Positions 44,278 to 56,053 of a stretch of DNA of 64,000 bases are shown here, in pieces. This stretch comes from Desulfovibrio sp. G11 (GTDB lineage Bacteria; Desulfobacterota; Desulfovibrionia; Desulfovibrionales; Desulfovibrionaceae): assembly GCF_900243745.1 (NCBI RefSeq), contig NZ_LT984798.1, positions 2,812,001 through 2,876,000 on the forward strand. The letters run 5' to 3'. The notes under the pieces were generated by a model that was not told where the DNA came from, did no database searches, and was given only the letters and a program-made list of their open reading frames with translations. A program made the translations under genes and the position numbers. Positions within the stretch are counted from its first letter, which is position 1. The number at the start of each line of letters is the position of its first letter.

Positions 44278-45654
44278 ATGGCGAAACTACGTGAAATATA
44301 TATATGCTCTTCGTGTGGTGCGCAGACAATGCAATGGCGGGGGCAGTGTCCCGGCTGCCATGAGTGGAACACGCTGGAAGCCTCGGTACAGGCCCGTTCT
44401 TCGGGCAAGACTCGCACATCTCTGGGCGACAGCAGCGCGTCCGGACGCCCCGTTGCCCTGTGCCAGGTGGAGGACGCAGGTCACGAACCTTACGGTAGCG
44501 GTCTGCAAGCCCTGGACAGGGTGCTGGGCAAGGGGCTTGTACCCGGGGCGGCCATTCTTGTGGGCGGCGAGCCCGGCATAGGCAAATCCACGCTTCTTTT
44601 GCAGGTGGCCGGGCTTGTGGCCGCTCAGATGGCTTCTGCCGGTCGTCCCGTGCTGTACGCCAGTGGTGAGGAATCGCTGCCGCAGATCAAGGGCAGGGCC
44701 GAGCGTCTGGGCATGCTTGACCCCAATCTGCTGGCCCTTGCCACGTCCCGCGTGGAAGACGTGGTAGAGGCCGCTAATGCGCAAAATCCGGCCCTGCTCG
44801 TAGTGGACTCGGTGCAGACCCTCACAAGTCTTGAGGCCGAAGGCTTGCCCGGCAATGTCAGCCAGGTGCGGGCCGTTGCCACTTCTTTGCTTGAACTGTG
44901 CCGCCGACTGGGCTGCACTCTCATACTTGTGGGGCATGTGACCAAGGATGGGGTGCTGGCCGGGCCGAGGCTGCTGGAGCATATGGTGGACACGGTCATT
45001 TCTCTTGAAGGCGACCGGCGGCAGATGTTCCGCCTGTTGCGCGTGTTCAAGAACCGTTTTGGTCCCAATGAGGAACTGCTGGTATTTCGCATGGGCCAGC
45101 GGGGCATGGAAGTGGTGGATGACCCTTCCACATTTTTTCTCGGCCAGCGCGACGCGTCCTTGTCGGGTACGGCGGTGGTTATGGCTGTGGACGGCCAGCG
45201 GCCCCTTGCAGTAGAGGTGCAGGCTCTTGTGTCCCGCACTTTTCTGAGCATTCCGCGCCGCGCTGCTCTGGGTTTTGATGTGGGCCGCCTGCACCTGCTT
45301 TTGGCCGTGCTTGAAAAAAGGCTCAAGCTCAACTTTGCCCAGGTGGATATTTACGCCAAGGTGGGCGGAGGCATGAAGCTCAACGAGCCGGGACTGGATC
45401 TCGCCCTGGTAGCTGCGGTGCTTTCATCCTACTATGACGTGCCATTGCCCGAAAAAAGCGTGCTGTGGGGTGAAGTGGACCTTAACGGGCAGGTGCGTCC
45501 TGTGGCCGCGCAGGATCTGCGCCTTACGCAGGCCCGGCGTCTGGGCTTTGACCCCATTGTGCACCCCGGGGATGAAAAGGGCGGCATTGCGACCATCGCA
45601 GCCTTGCAGCAGCGGCTTTTTCACCGCCGTCACAAAGCGGAGGATGGTGAGTGA
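44278..45654 (+). CDS. radA: DNA repair protein RadA
   Basis: RadA is a RecA-like ATPase that processes recombination intermediates. The 458-residue protein has the N-terminal zinc finger (CSSCGAQTMQWRGQCPGC, residues 10-27), Walker A GEPGIGKS (97-104), the RadA-specific KNRFG motif near residue 257 and a C-terminal Lon-protease-like domain (PRRAALGFDVGRLHLLLAVL and the KVGGGMKLNEPGLDLALVAA block). It is followed by a CYTH gene whose ATG overlaps its stop (TGATG). Confidence 0.95.
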   Translation: MAKLREIYICSSCGAQTMQWRGQCPGCHEWNTLEASVQARSSGKTRTSLGDSSASGRPVALCQVEDAGHEPYGSGLQALDRVLGKGLVPGAAILVGGEPGIGKSTLLLQVAGLVAAQMASAGRPVLYASGEESLPQIKGRAERLGMLDPNLLALATSRVEDVVEAANAQNPALLVVDSVQTLTSLEAEGLPGNVSQVRAVATSLLELCRRLGCTLILVGHVTKDGVLAGPRLLEHMVDTVISLEGDRRQMFRLLRVFKNRFGPNEELLVFRMGQRGMEVVDDPSTFFLGQRDASLSGTAVVMAVDGQRPLAVEVQALVSRTFLSIPRRAALGFDVGRLHLLLAVLEKRLKLNFAQVDIYAKVGGGMKLNEPGLDLALVAAVLSSYYDVPLPEKSVLWGEVDLNGQVRPVAAQDLRLTQARRLGFDPIVHPGDEKGGIATIAALQQRLFHRRHKAEDGE

Positions 45655-46295
45655 TGGCGCTGGAAGTGGAACGCAAATTTCCGGATATAAAGCTGGACAG
45701 CCTGCGCCGCAAGCTTGTCGAGGCGGGTGCTTTTTGTCTTGGCGCGCACTTTGAGAGCAATACGGTTTTTGATGCACAGGACGGCAGCCTTGCCGCCACG
45801 GGGCGTCTGCTGCGCTTGCGCAGCCAGGAATGGAAGACAAGGCTTCGCCATGTGCTTACCCTCAAGCTTCCGGCTGAAGTGCCCGCCGGGGCCGGACAGT
45901 ACAAGGTGCGCGAAGAGCGTGAAGTGGGTGTGGCGGATGCGTCTGCCATGAAGCATATTCTTGAAGGCCTTGGTTACCGTGCCGTGGCACAGTATGAAAA
46001 AATCCGAGAACCCTGGCTACTGGATGGCGTGGAGGTGGAGCTGGACGTGCTGCCTTTTATGGAAGGGGCTGAACTGGAAGGCGAACCCGGGGCTATCGAG
46101 GCAATGCAGCGTCGCCTGGGGCTTGACAAGACGGCAATGAGTACCAAGAATTATCATCAGCTGCATCAGGAATGGTTGCAGCGTAACAACCTGCCTGCGC
46201 GCCGCTCCTTTGTGTTCAGCGAAGCGCAAAGAAAAGCCTGGCGGCAGCAACTGGGACTGGGGGAGGAAAACGCTGTTCCCCCGGTATCGCGCTGA
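45654..46295 (+). CDS. CYTH domain protein (class IV adenylate cyclase / thiamine triphosphatase-like)
   Basis: The 213-residue protein starts MALEVERKFPDIKLDSLRRK with the ExExK metal/phosphate motif of CYTH enzymes, followed by the tunnel strands RLLRLRSQEWKTRLRHVLTL, YKVREEREV and KIREPWLLDGVEVELDVLPF. CYTH proteins hydrolyse or cyclise triphosphates; class IV adenylate cyclases belong here, but I cannot tell cyclase from triphosphatase by sequence alone. A basic C-terminal helix is added. It is coupled to radA and followed 23 bases later by clpS. Confidence 0.8.
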   Translation: MALEVERKFPDIKLDSLRRKLVEAGAFCLGAHFESNTVFDAQDGSLAATGRLLRLRSQEWKTRLRHVLTLKLPAEVPAGAGQYKVREEREVGVADASAMKHILEGLGYRAVAQYEKIREPWLLDGVEVELDVLPFMEGAELEGEPGAIEAMQRRLGLDKTAMSTKNYHQLHQEWLQRNNLPARRSFVFSEAQRKAWRQQLGLGEENAVPPVSR

Positions 46296-46318
46296 AAACT
46301 GTACTGTGGAGCCATTGA

Positions 46319-46639
46319 ATGTCCTCTTTTAAACAGGGCCGCAATGACGGCGAAAGCCAGGTTATTGTGGAAAAAAAGCTGAAGGAGCCGGATCGTTACC
46401 GGGTTCTCCTGCATAATGACGACTATACCAGCATGGACTTCGTGGTGGCTGTTCTATGCAGTATTTTTAACAAAACCACGCAGGAAGCAACCGCCATCAT
46501 GCTGAACGTGCACCAGCAGGGCGTGGGCCAGTGTGGCGTATACACCCATGAAGTGGCTGAAACCAAGGTGAAAAGAGTGCATCAGGCAGCCAGAGCCGCC
46601 GGATTTCCCCTCAAGTGCACCATGGAAAAAATTTACTGA
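46319..46639 (+). CDS. clpS: ClpA adaptor protein ClpS
   Basis: ClpS brings proteins with N-terminal Leu, Phe, Tyr or Trp to ClpAP. The 106-residue protein has the core [20 protein letters not shown] with Asn and Asp residues that contact the N-degron, [19 protein letters not shown] and [25 protein letters not shown] site precedes the ATG. It is followed 8 bases after its stop by clpA, with aat beyond, so adaptor, unfoldase and the aminoacyl transferase that makes N-degrons lie together. Confidence 0.95.
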   Translation: MSSFKQGRNDGESQVIVEKKLKEPDRYRVLLHNDDYTSMDFVVAVLCSIFNKTTQEATAIMLNVHQQGVGQCGVYTHEVAETKVKRVHQAARAAGFPLKCTMEKIY

Positions 46640-46647
46640 GATTGCCT

Positions 46648-49146
46648 ATGCTGAGCAAGAGTGTTCAAAGCGTCATTCGTGATGCGCTTATGGAAGCGCA
46701 CCGGCGCCGCCATGATATGTTGACTGTCGAGCACGTGCTTTATGCGCTCACAAACAGCATGCGCGGCCGTATCCTGCTTGAGGGCAGCGGGGCCAGCGTG
46801 GCCGTGCTGCGCGAGCAGCTCGAGGATTTTTTTAATCGTGAACTGGAAGTGGTTCCTCTTGTGGGCAAGCACGAAGTGGCCCAGACAGAAGGTGTGCAGC
46901 GCGTGCTTGAGCGCGCCCTTGGGCATATCCGTGCTGCCGGACGTGATACCGTGGAACTGGGCGATCTGCTCATTTCCATTATGGATGAAGAGGAAAGCTA
47001 TGCCCACTATTACCTGCGCAAGCAGGGGGTGGAACGTCTGGACGTGCTCACGTTTGTGTCGCATGGCATGGACGAGGGCGGTGGCTCCCGCGGGGTGGAC
47101 CAGGGCGGCGAAGGCGAAGAAAAAGACGCCAAGGCCGACCCCCTGGCCCAGTATGCCGTTGACCTCACGGCCCGCGCCCGCGAAGGCAAGATAGACCCGC
47201 TGGTAGGGCGTGAAAATGAGCTTGACCGCGCGGTAGAGGTTTTGTGCCGCCGCCGCAAGAATAACCCTCTTTTTGTGGGCGACCCCGGCGTGGGAAAAAC
47301 CGCTCTGGCCGAAGGTCTGGCTTTGCGCATAGTTGAAGGCGACGTGCCGGAGATGTTCAGCAATGCCAAACTGTTCGCCCTGGATATGGGCCTTCTGCTG
47401 GCAGGTACGCGCTATCGGGGAGATTTTGAAAGCCGCCTCAAGGCAGTGGTGCAGCGTCTGAAGGAACTGCCTGAAGCCATTCTGTTCATTGATGAAATAC
47501 ATACCATCGTAGGTGCCGGTTCCACGTCCGGCGGCTCCATGGATGCTTCCAACCTGCTCAAACCCGTGCTTGCCAGTGGCGAACTGCGCTGCATCGGTTC
47601 CACCACATACGAAGAGTTTCGCAACCATTTTGAAAAAGACCGCGCCCTGGCCCGGCGTTTTCAGCGTATCGACCTGACCGAGCCAAGCCCGGAGGAATGT
47701 CTCGCCATCCTTCAAGGATTGGAAAAACGCTATGCGGATTTCCACAAGGTCCGGTACAGCACGGCTGCTGTCAAGGCGATGGTGGACCTGACGGCCCGCC
47801 ACGTGCGTGACCGTCTGCTGCCCGACAAGGCCATTGACGTTATGGACGAATCCGGGGCGGCTGTGCGCCTGGGACGTGGAGTGCAGGGGACCAGGGCTTC
47901 ATCCGGCAAAAAAGCCGTTGCAAGCGGGAAAAAGCTGCCGCCCCTGGTAAGCGTGGGGGATGTGGAGCGTATTGTGGCCCGTATGGCGGGCATTCCCGTG
48001 CGTACTGTCTCCGGCACGGAACGCAACCGGCTGGCCTCGCTTGAGAAAGATCTCAAGGAGCTGGTGTTCGGGCAGGATGCGGCTATCGAGCTTACTGTAC
48101 GGGCCATCTTGCGCGCCCGCGCCGGGCTTGGTCAGGAGCAGCGCCCGGCCGGAGCGTTTTTATTCTACGGCCCCACGGGTGTTGGTAAAACAGAGGTGGC
48201 CCGCAGCCTGGCAAAACTCATGGGCGTGGAGTTTCTGCGTTATGACATGAGCGAATATATGGAAAAGCACGCCGTGTCGCGTCTTATCGGCGCGCCTCCC
48301 GGCTATGTGGGCTTTGATCAGGGCGGCCTGCTGACCGAGGCCGTGCGCAAGGCCCCGTATTCCGTGGTATTGCTGGACGAGGTGGAAAAAGCCCACCCCG
48401 ACATTTTCAATGTGCTCCTTCAGGTAATGGATTATGCCACGCTGACGGATAATACGGGCCGCAAGACGGACTTTTCGCATGTTGTCCTGATCATGACCTC
48501 CAATGCCGGAGCCTTTGACATGTCCCGCCCGGCCATGGGCTTTGGCGGGGCTACACGGCAGGATGCGGCTCATAAGGGACTCAAGGCTGTGGAAAATACC
48601 TTCAGCCCCGAGTTCCGCAACAGGCTTGATGCGCTTGTGCCGTTCGGTAGCCTGACTGAAGATATGATGCTGCGCATTGTGGACAAGTTTATGGCTGAAA
48701 TTATCGAAAGCCTCGAGCAGCGACAGGTGAGCCTTGAGCTTGGGCAGAAGGCCCGGCAATGGCTGGCCCGCAAGGGCTTTGACCCCACCATGGGGGCGCG
48801 TCCCCTGCGGCGTCTGCTGCGTACCGAGCTGGAAGACAGGCTGGCGCACGAATTGCTGTTCGGTTCGCTGGCCAAGGGCGGAACCGCCCGGCTTGACCTC
48901 GTGGATGATGCCCTTGTGCTGGAATCCGCTGCCGCCAGGTCTTCGCGGGCTGTTGCGTCCGGTAAACAGATGGTGAAGGGCAAGCCCAGGACGTCCGGCC
49001 CGGCAGATGCAAAGACCGCCAGTGCGGGCGGCAAGAAAAAAGCCTCTGGCAAGGGCAGAACGCCGGGAACTGCAGCAAGTGGTTCTGGTTCCGGGGCTAC
49101 GGTTGCCAAGGGCGAGCCTGTGAAGAAATCCGGCAAGGCAGACTAG
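46648..49146 (+). CDS. clpA: ATP-dependent Clp protease ATP-binding subunit ClpA
   Basis: The 832-residue protein from [20 protein letters not shown] shows the N-terminal Clp_N domain (about 1-140), AAA+ domain 1 with Walker A GDPGVGKT (211-218) and AAA+ domain 2 with [16 protein letters not shown], then the D2-small domain ([16 protein letters not shown]). It unfolds substrates for ClpP. The last 65-70 residues (from about 765) are an unusual Lys/Ser/Gly/Ala-rich tail ([20 protein letters not shown] and following) that ordinary ClpA (about 758 residues) lacks. A similar Lys/Gly-rich insert ([14 protein letters not shown]) lies near residue 415-430. Confidence 0.95.
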   Translation: MLSKSVQSVIRDALMEAHRRRHDMLTVEHVLYALTNSMRGRILLEGSGASVAVLREQLEDFFNRELEVVPLVGKHEVAQTEGVQRVLERALGHIRAAGRDTVELGDLLISIMDEEESYAHYYLRKQGVERLDVLTFVSHGMDEGGGSRGVDQGGEGEEKDAKADPLAQYAVDLTARAREGKIDPLVGRENELDRAVEVLCRRRKNNPLFVGDPGVGKTALAEGLALRIVEGDVPEMFSNAKLFALDMGLLLAGTRYRGDFESRLKAVVQRLKELPEAILFIDEIHTIVGAGSTSGGSMDASNLLKPVLASGELRCIGSTTYEEFRNHFEKDRALARRFQRIDLTEPSPEECLAILQGLEKRYADFHKVRYSTAAVKAMVDLTARHVRDRLLPDKAIDVMDESGAAVRLGRGVQGTRASSGKKAVASGKKLPPLVSVGDVERIVARMAGIPVRTVSGTERNRLASLEKDLKELVFGQDAAIELTVRAILRARAGLGQEQRPAGAFLFYGPTGVGKTEVARSLAKLMGVEFLRYDMSEYMEKHAVSRLIGAPPGYVGFDQGGLLTEAVRKAPYSVVLLDEVEKAHPDIFNVLLQVMDYATLTDNTGRKTDFSHVVLIMTSNAGAFDMSRPAMGFGGATRQDAAHKGLKAVENTFSPEFRNRLDALVPFGSLTEDMMLRIVDKFMAEIIESLEQRQVSLELGQKARQWLARKGFDPTMGARPLRRLLRTELEDRLAHELLFGSLAKGGTARLDLVDDALVLESAAARSSRAVASGKQMVKGKPRTSGPADAKTASAGGKKKASGKGRTPGTAASGSGSGATVAKGEPVKKSGKAD

Positions 49147-49173
49147 AGTTTTTTTACTTTGAAATGCCTTGTG

Positions 49174-49207
49174 GGCGCGGGACCCTTTTGCAAAAGGGTC
49201 CCGCGCC
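49174..49207. terminator. Perfect 34-base palindrome after clpA
   Basis: The sequence is its own complement over 17 base pairs, centred on TTTTGCAAAA between GGACCC and GGGTCC blocks. It would form a strong hairpin in either strand. A T run lies before it (49149-49156) but not after it, so it may be a REP-like repeat or transcript stabiliser rather than a classic terminator. Confidence 0.6.
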
Positions 49208-49423
49208 ACGCCTTTAGCGCCTAACCCATTATTCTTGTTCAAATCTGTTGCAGGAATTTTTTGACCTGAGACGAGGGCAGTATAATGCCGTCTCAAGAAC
49301 ATCCTGTCCGGGATTGACAAAGGCGGCAAAAAACGGAGTGTACTTCACCGTCCGCAACCGCAACAAGGCGGCGTGCCCGCTGTTTGTACAAAGCAGGGCA
49401 AAGCCGCTGCGAGGGGGCGCCCA

Positions 49424-50236
49424 TTGAGGATTTACACAGCCATGGCCGCCCAGTTTCCACCGCTGGAGGCTGCGCGCAAGGACGGTCTGCTCTGCTTTGG
49501 CGGCGACCTGCACCCCGAACGGCTTCTGGCGGCCTACAGCAGGGGCATTTTCCCCTGGTATGAAGCTGGCCTGCCCATACTCTGGTGGTCGCCCGACCCG
49601 CGCTGCGTGCTGCCGCTGGATGCATTCCACCTGCCCAGGCGCAGCGCCCGTCATTTGCGCAACAAACCTTTTGAACTGACGCTCAACGCTGCCTTCAGCG
49701 AAGTTATCCACGCCTGCGCCGCACCGCGCCATGAGGGCGGGGGAACCTGGATTCTGCCCGAAATGGCAGAAGCCTACCAGTGCCTGCATCACATGGGTTA
49801 TGCCCACAGTGTGGAGGCATGGCATGAGGGCGAACTGGTCGGCGGATTGTACGGAGTGGGGCTTGGGCGGGCGTTTTTTGGCGAGTCGATGTTTCATGTG
49901 CTGCCCGAAGCCTCGCGCGCGGCTCTGGCGGGCCTTGTGGCCCTGCTGCGCCTGCGTGGCGTTACTTTGCTGGACTGCCAGCAGGAAACCCCGCACATCA
50001 TGAAGATGGGCGGGGTTCTGCTGCCGCGTGAGCTTTTTGTGCAAAAACTGGATCAGGCACTTGCGCCGGAGCATCCTGCCGGGACTTCGTATCGCCACGG
50101 ATCTGCCGTGGATCCATTTTCCGGCTCCACATCCACCGATGTGGAGCAGACAGCTGTTTGCGGTGCCATCTGGCAGCCCTGGCATGAACGCTACGACTAT
50201 TCTTTGTCCAGCGGTTCGTGGGCGCTCAGATCATAG
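49424..50236 (+). CDS. aat: Leucyl/phenylalanyl-tRNA-protein transferase
   Basis: Aat adds Leu or Phe to proteins with N-terminal Lys or Arg, making N-degrons for ClpS-ClpA. The protein has about 270 residues: FPPLEAARKDGLLCFGGDL, the signature YSRGIFPWYEAGLPILWWSP, HEGGGTWILPEMAEAY and the C-terminal GRAFFGESMFHVLPEASRAA then LLDCQQETPH. The start is uncertain: TTG at 49424 follows GAGGGGG at good distance, while ATG at 49442 also keeps the whole domain. The C-terminus is longer than usual, and its end overlaps the convergent gene by 40 bases. Confidence 0.92.
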   Translation: MRIYTAMAAQFPPLEAARKDGLLCFGGDLHPERLLAAYSRGIFPWYEAGLPILWWSPDPRCVLPLDAFHLPRRSARHLRNKPFELTLNAAFSEVIHACAAPRHEGGGTWILPEMAEAYQCLHHMGYAHSVEAWHEGELVGGLYGVGLGRAFFGESMFHVLPEASRAALAGLVALLRLRGVTLLDCQQETPHIMKMGGVLLPRELFVQKLDQALAPEHPAGTSYRHGSAVDPFSGSTSTDVEQTAVCGAIWQPWHERYDYSLSSGSWALRS

Positions 50237-50691
50237 TATCCGTGGGCCGCGAAGGGCAGGTTGTAGTCGCGTACGGCGTCAAAGCGGATGAAGCCGGTGG
50301 TCTTGTTTTCGGGAATGCCCGCCAGCGGGGCCACGCCCAGGGGAACAGGAATATCCATGGGACAGACAGTAACTTTTTCAATATGTTCGGCGTAACGTTC
50401 TTCAAGATACGCCAGCAGGGCGCGGCTTTCTTCAGTGGTAAAGGCTTCAAGAATGCAGCGCAGGGCGGCTTCTTCTGTAGCTCCCTGAAGAACTTCCGGC
50501 GGAATGGACGGGTCGGCGGGGGCTACCAGGCCGAGACCCCGTATGGCTTCCAGTTCGTCGTCTCCGGCGCCGGGCCGGAAAATCTGCACGTCAACGTGGC
50601 GGCGCCCCTTGAAGGTCTTGAGGGTTGCGGCCACAATGTAGATTCTGTCCAGCGGCAGGTCGAACTGCGTGGGTACAAGGATTGTTTCCAT
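50197..50691 (-). CDS. Conserved hypothetical protein, overlaps aat end
   Basis: The 164-residue product METILVPTQFDLPLDRIYIV has no signal peptide, membrane segment or motif I recognise. It is soluble, slightly acidic and has few low-complexity parts. A plausible ribosome site (GGGAAGTGC before the ATG) is present. Its last 13 codons run antisense to the end of aat. It is likely real because codon use matches the neighbours and uvrB starts just beyond on the other strand, leaving room for a divergent promoter at 50692-50745. Confidence 0.6.
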   Translation of the reverse strand: METILVPTQFDLPLDRIYIVAATLKTFKGRRHVDVQIFRPGAGDDELEAIRGLGLVAPADPSIPPEVLQGATEEAALRCILEAFTTEESRALLAYLEERYAEHIEKVTVCPMDIPVPLGVAPLAGIPENKTTGFIRFDAVRDYNLPFAAHGYYDLSAHEPLDKE

Positions 50692-50745
50692 AGCACTTCC
50701 CGTTGTTAGTGTATTATTTCACACCCTCTTACCCCAAAACGGAAT

Positions 50746-52785
50746 ATGATGGAAGACAAGTTAACCACCCCGTTCAGCCTGGAAACCGCCTATGCGCCTA
50801 CGGGTGACCAGCCCGGGGCCATCAATGAACTGGTGGCCAACCTTCAGGCCGGAGTACCCGCTCAGGTGCTGCTGGGCGTTACCGGCTCGGGCAAAACGTT
50901 TACCATGGCCAATGTCATTGCCCGTTGCAATCGCCCGGCGCTGGTGCTTGCGCCCAATAAAACCCTGGCGGCCCAGTTGTACGGTGAGTTCCGCGCGCTT
51001 TTTCCCCACAACGCCGTAGAATATTTTGTCAGCTATTACGATTATTACCAGCCGGAAGCCTATGTGCCTGCATCGGATACCTATATTGAGAAAGATTCTT
51101 CCATCAACGATAACATAGACAAGCTGCGCCATGCCGCCACGCATGCCCTGCTGACCAGACGCGACGTGATCATTGTGGCCTCTGTTTCATGCATCTACGG
51201 TCTTGGTTCGCCGGAATATTATGCCAAGATGGTCGTTCCTGTTGAAGTGGGCCAGCATTTTTCCATGGACAGGCTCATCACGCGGTTGGTGGAAGTGCAT
51301 TATGAGCGTAATGACTATGACTTTCATCGCGGTACGTTCCGCGTGCGCGGCGATGCCCTTGAAATTATTCCGGCCTATCATCACGAACGCGCCCTGCGGC
51401 TGGAATTTTTTGGCGACGATATTGATTCCATGCGCGAAATAGATCCTCTCACGGGCGAGGTTCTGGCTGATGTGAGTAAAACCGTTATCTACCCGGCCAG
51501 CCACTTCGTCTCCGCGCAGGACAATCTCAAGCGTGCCGCCGGCGACATTCGCGATGAACTGGCCGAGCGCCTGACCCTGTTCAGACAGCAGGGCAAGCTG
51601 GTGGAAGCCCAGCGCCTTGAGCAGCGCACACAGCTTGATCTTGAAATGATCGAAGAGCTTGGCTACTGCAACGGCATTGAAAACTACACCCGTCATCTGG
51701 ACGGCCGTGTGGCGGGTGAGCCGCCATCCTGCCTGCTCAACTATTTTCCTGAGGATTTTCTTCTTTTTGTGGACGAATCGCATATCACTATCCCCCAGGT
51801 GGGGGGCATGTACAAAGGCGACCGCTCACGCAAGCAGACGCTGGTTGACTACGGTTTTCGCCTTCCCTCCGCTCTGGATAACAGGCCGTTGCAGTTCAAC
51901 GAATTTACGGCGCGGCTCAATCAGGTGGTTTATGTGTCGGCCACCCCCGGAAAATACGAGATGGATCAGGCACAGGGCATCGTGGCCGAGCAGATCATCC
52001 GCCCCACGGGGCTTGTGGACCCGGTGGTGGAAGTACGACCCACCAAGGGGCAGATGGAAGACCTGCTCGGCGAATGCCGGGGCTGCGTGAGCCGGGGCGA
52101 AAGGGTGCTTGTGACTACCCTGACCAAACGCATGGCCGAAGATCTTACAGAGTACTGCTGCAACATGGGGGTGCGGGCCCGCTACCTGCACTCGGATATT
52201 GATACCCTTGAGCGCATGCAGATCATCCGTGCCCTGCGCCTGGGCGAGTTCGACGTGCTGGTGGGCATCAACCTGCTGCGTGAAGGACTGGATATTCCCG
52301 AAGTTTCCCTGGTCTGCATTCTGGATGCGGACAAGGAAGGTTTCTTGCGTTCCACCGGTTCGCTTATCCAGACATTTGGCCGCGCAGCCCGTAACGTTCA
52401 GGGGCGGGTCATCCTGTATGCCGACAAGGTAACGGACTCTATGAAGGCCGCCATGAGCGAAACGGCGCGCCGCCGTACCCGGCAGACAGAGTATAATGAA
52501 GAACACGGCATAACACCTGTAAGTACAAGAAAAAGCCTTGAATCCCCGCTGGATAGTTTGTATGTGGAAGATGGCGCCTCACGCGGGCGCGGCAAGGGGC
52601 GGGGTAAGAGCAAAGGGCAGGATGCGGACGCAAGCCCGCTTACGGCCGAAGACACGGCCCTGCTGGTGGCCAGGCTTGAAAAGGAAATGCGCCAGGCTGC
52701 CCGTGATCTGGAGTTTGAACAGGCGGCACAATTGCGTGACCGCATCCGCGTCTTGCGGGCGCGTCTTATTGTATTACCGGATTAA
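50746..52785 (+). CDS. uvrB: Excinuclease ABC subunit B
   Basis: UvrB verifies DNA damage with UvrA and recruits UvrC. The 679-residue protein shows [19 protein letters not shown] (Walker A, about 42-50), the beta-hairpin [20 protein letters not shown], the DE-x-H-type VDESHIT, the helicase motifs [17 protein letters not shown] and [20 protein letters not shown], and the C-terminal UvrC-binding helix hairpin ([20 protein letters not shown]). A basic linker ([13 protein letters not shown]) precedes the last domain. ATG-ATG starts at 50746. Confidence 0.96.
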   Translation: MMEDKLTTPFSLETAYAPTGDQPGAINELVANLQAGVPAQVLLGVTGSGKTFTMANVIARCNRPALVLAPNKTLAAQLYGEFRALFPHNAVEYFVSYYDYYQPEAYVPASDTYIEKDSSINDNIDKLRHAATHALLTRRDVIIVASVSCIYGLGSPEYYAKMVVPVEVGQHFSMDRLITRLVEVHYERNDYDFHRGTFRVRGDALEIIPAYHHERALRLEFFGDDIDSMREIDPLTGEVLADVSKTVIYPASHFVSAQDNLKRAAGDIRDELAERLTLFRQQGKLVEAQRLEQRTQLDLEMIEELGYCNGIENYTRHLDGRVAGEPPSCLLNYFPEDFLLFVDESHITIPQVGGMYKGDRSRKQTLVDYGFRLPSALDNRPLQFNEFTARLNQVVYVSATPGKYEMDQAQGIVAEQIIRPTGLVDPVVEVRPTKGQMEDLLGECRGCVSRGERVLVTTLTKRMAEDLTEYCCNMGVRARYLHSDIDTLERMQIIRALRLGEFDVLVGINLLREGLDIPEVSLVCILDADKEGFLRSTGSLIQTFGRAARNVQGRVILYADKVTDSMKAAMSETARRRTRQTEYNEEHGITPVSTRKSLESPLDSLYVEDGASRGRGKGRGKSKGQDADASPLTAEDTALLVARLEKEMRQAARDLEFEQAAQLRDRIRVLRARLIVLPD

Positions 52786-52888
52786 GAGCCGGGTGTGCAA
52801 CTTGGCTGCGCGTTTACCACATCCCCAATGCTGTCGGTTTGTCAGCTTTTGCAACGATACATCCCCAATTTGACACGCTCCAGTATAA

Positions 52889-55036
<2,148 letters not shown>

Positions 55037-55059
55037 TTTGAATACAAAGCGAGCAAAGC

Positions 55060-55839
55060 ATGAGTACAGCCATCATCGTGGTAGGGGCCAACGGACGCAT
55101 GGGCAAAACCATCAGCCATCTGGCGGCGACGGAGTCGGCCTTCAGTCTGGCTGGCCTGGTAGATAGCAGGGAGCATGTGGAAAGCCTGGCAGGCGCATCC
55201 TGCCCCGTGGGCGACAGCCTTGCCGCAGTGCTGCCCAAAGCGCCGGGCGCTGTGGCTATTGACTTTACTGCCCCCTCCGTAAGTTTGCAGTCGGCCCGTG
55301 CCGTGGCCGCGAGCGGGCATGCCCTGGTTATCGGCACTACGGGCTTTACTGATGCGGAAAAGGACGAACTGCACGAGCTGGCAAAAAAAGCTCCTATTTT
55401 CTGGGCATCCAACATGAGCATCGGCGTCAATGTGCTGTGCAAGATACTGCCGGAACTGACCCGCGCTCTGGGCGATGCATACGATATAGAAATGGTTGAG
55501 CTGCATCATAATCGCAAAAAAGACAGTCCCAGCGGCACGGCCTTGACCCTTGGCGAATGCCTGGCTGAAGCCCGCGGCTGGCAGCTTAACGACGTGCGCT
55601 GCTCTGCCCGTGATGGTATTATCGGCGAACGGCCCAAAGCCCAGATCGGTATTCAGGCCATACGCGGCGGCGATGTGGTGGGCGTGCATACAGTGTACTT
55701 TATGGGACCCGGCGAACGCATCGAAGTGACACATCAGGCCCATTCGCGTGATACCTTCGCCCAGGGCGCGCTGCGGGCGGCTGCATGGCTGGCCGGGCAG
55801 AAGCCGGGCAAGCTTTACGGCATGCGTGATATGTTCTGA
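55060..55839 (+). CDS. dapB: 4-hydroxy-tetrahydrodipicolinate reductase
   Basis: DapB acts in lysine and diaminopimelate synthesis. The 259-residue protein has the N-terminal NAD(P)-binding motif VVGANGRMGKTI, VIDFT-like IDFTAPSV, the GTTGFTDAEK loop, SNMSIGVNVLC and the substrate site ELHHNRKKDSPSGTAL. It ends with the DapB_C domain. It is in the same direction as ligA and ends at a strong terminator. Confidence 0.95.
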   Translation: MSTAIIVVGANGRMGKTISHLAATESAFSLAGLVDSREHVESLAGASCPVGDSLAAVLPKAPGAVAIDFTAPSVSLQSARAVAASGHALVIGTTGFTDAEKDELHELAKKAPIFWASNMSIGVNVLCKILPELTRALGDAYDIEMVELHHNRKKDSPSGTALTLGECLAEARGWQLNDVRCSARDGIIGERPKAQIGIQAIRGGDVVGVHTVYFMGPGERIEVTHQAHSRDTFAQGALRAAAWLAGQKPGKLYGMRDMF

Positions 55840-55903
55840 TTCCTTCAATTCCGGTCTTTTGCCCCAGCGCGCCGGTTGAAAGCCAGTGGGCATACAATGT
55901 AAG

Positions 55904-55952
55904 AAACCCCTTCTCAGACCGTTGCTTGCGCAGCGGCTTGAGAAGGGGTTTT
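55904..55952 (+). terminator. Terminator of dapB
   Basis: AAACCCCTTCTCA near 55904-55916 pairs with TGAGAAGGGGTTT near 55939-55951, with an inner stem of partial complementarity, followed by T and A-rich bases. Confidence 0.8.
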
Positions 55953-55986
55953 CGTAAAAAGCGATCTGGCAGACAAGGCTGCCTTT

Positions 55987-56045
55987 AGAGCAATTTAATT
56001 TTAAACTGCTCTGACGGCTGTAGGAGCAGGCGCTCAGCTAAAGCA
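55987..56045. repeat. Intergenic hairpin plus CTGACGGCTG block
   Basis: AGAGCAATTTA (55987-55997) and TAAACTGCTCT (56002-56012) form a hairpin between convergent dapB and pfk. It runs on into CTGACGGCTGTAGGAGCAGG (56011-56030), a block shared with 61381-61401 (CTGACGGCTACGAGCAGACG). Confidence 0.55.
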
Positions 56046-56053
56046 AGCCTGTA

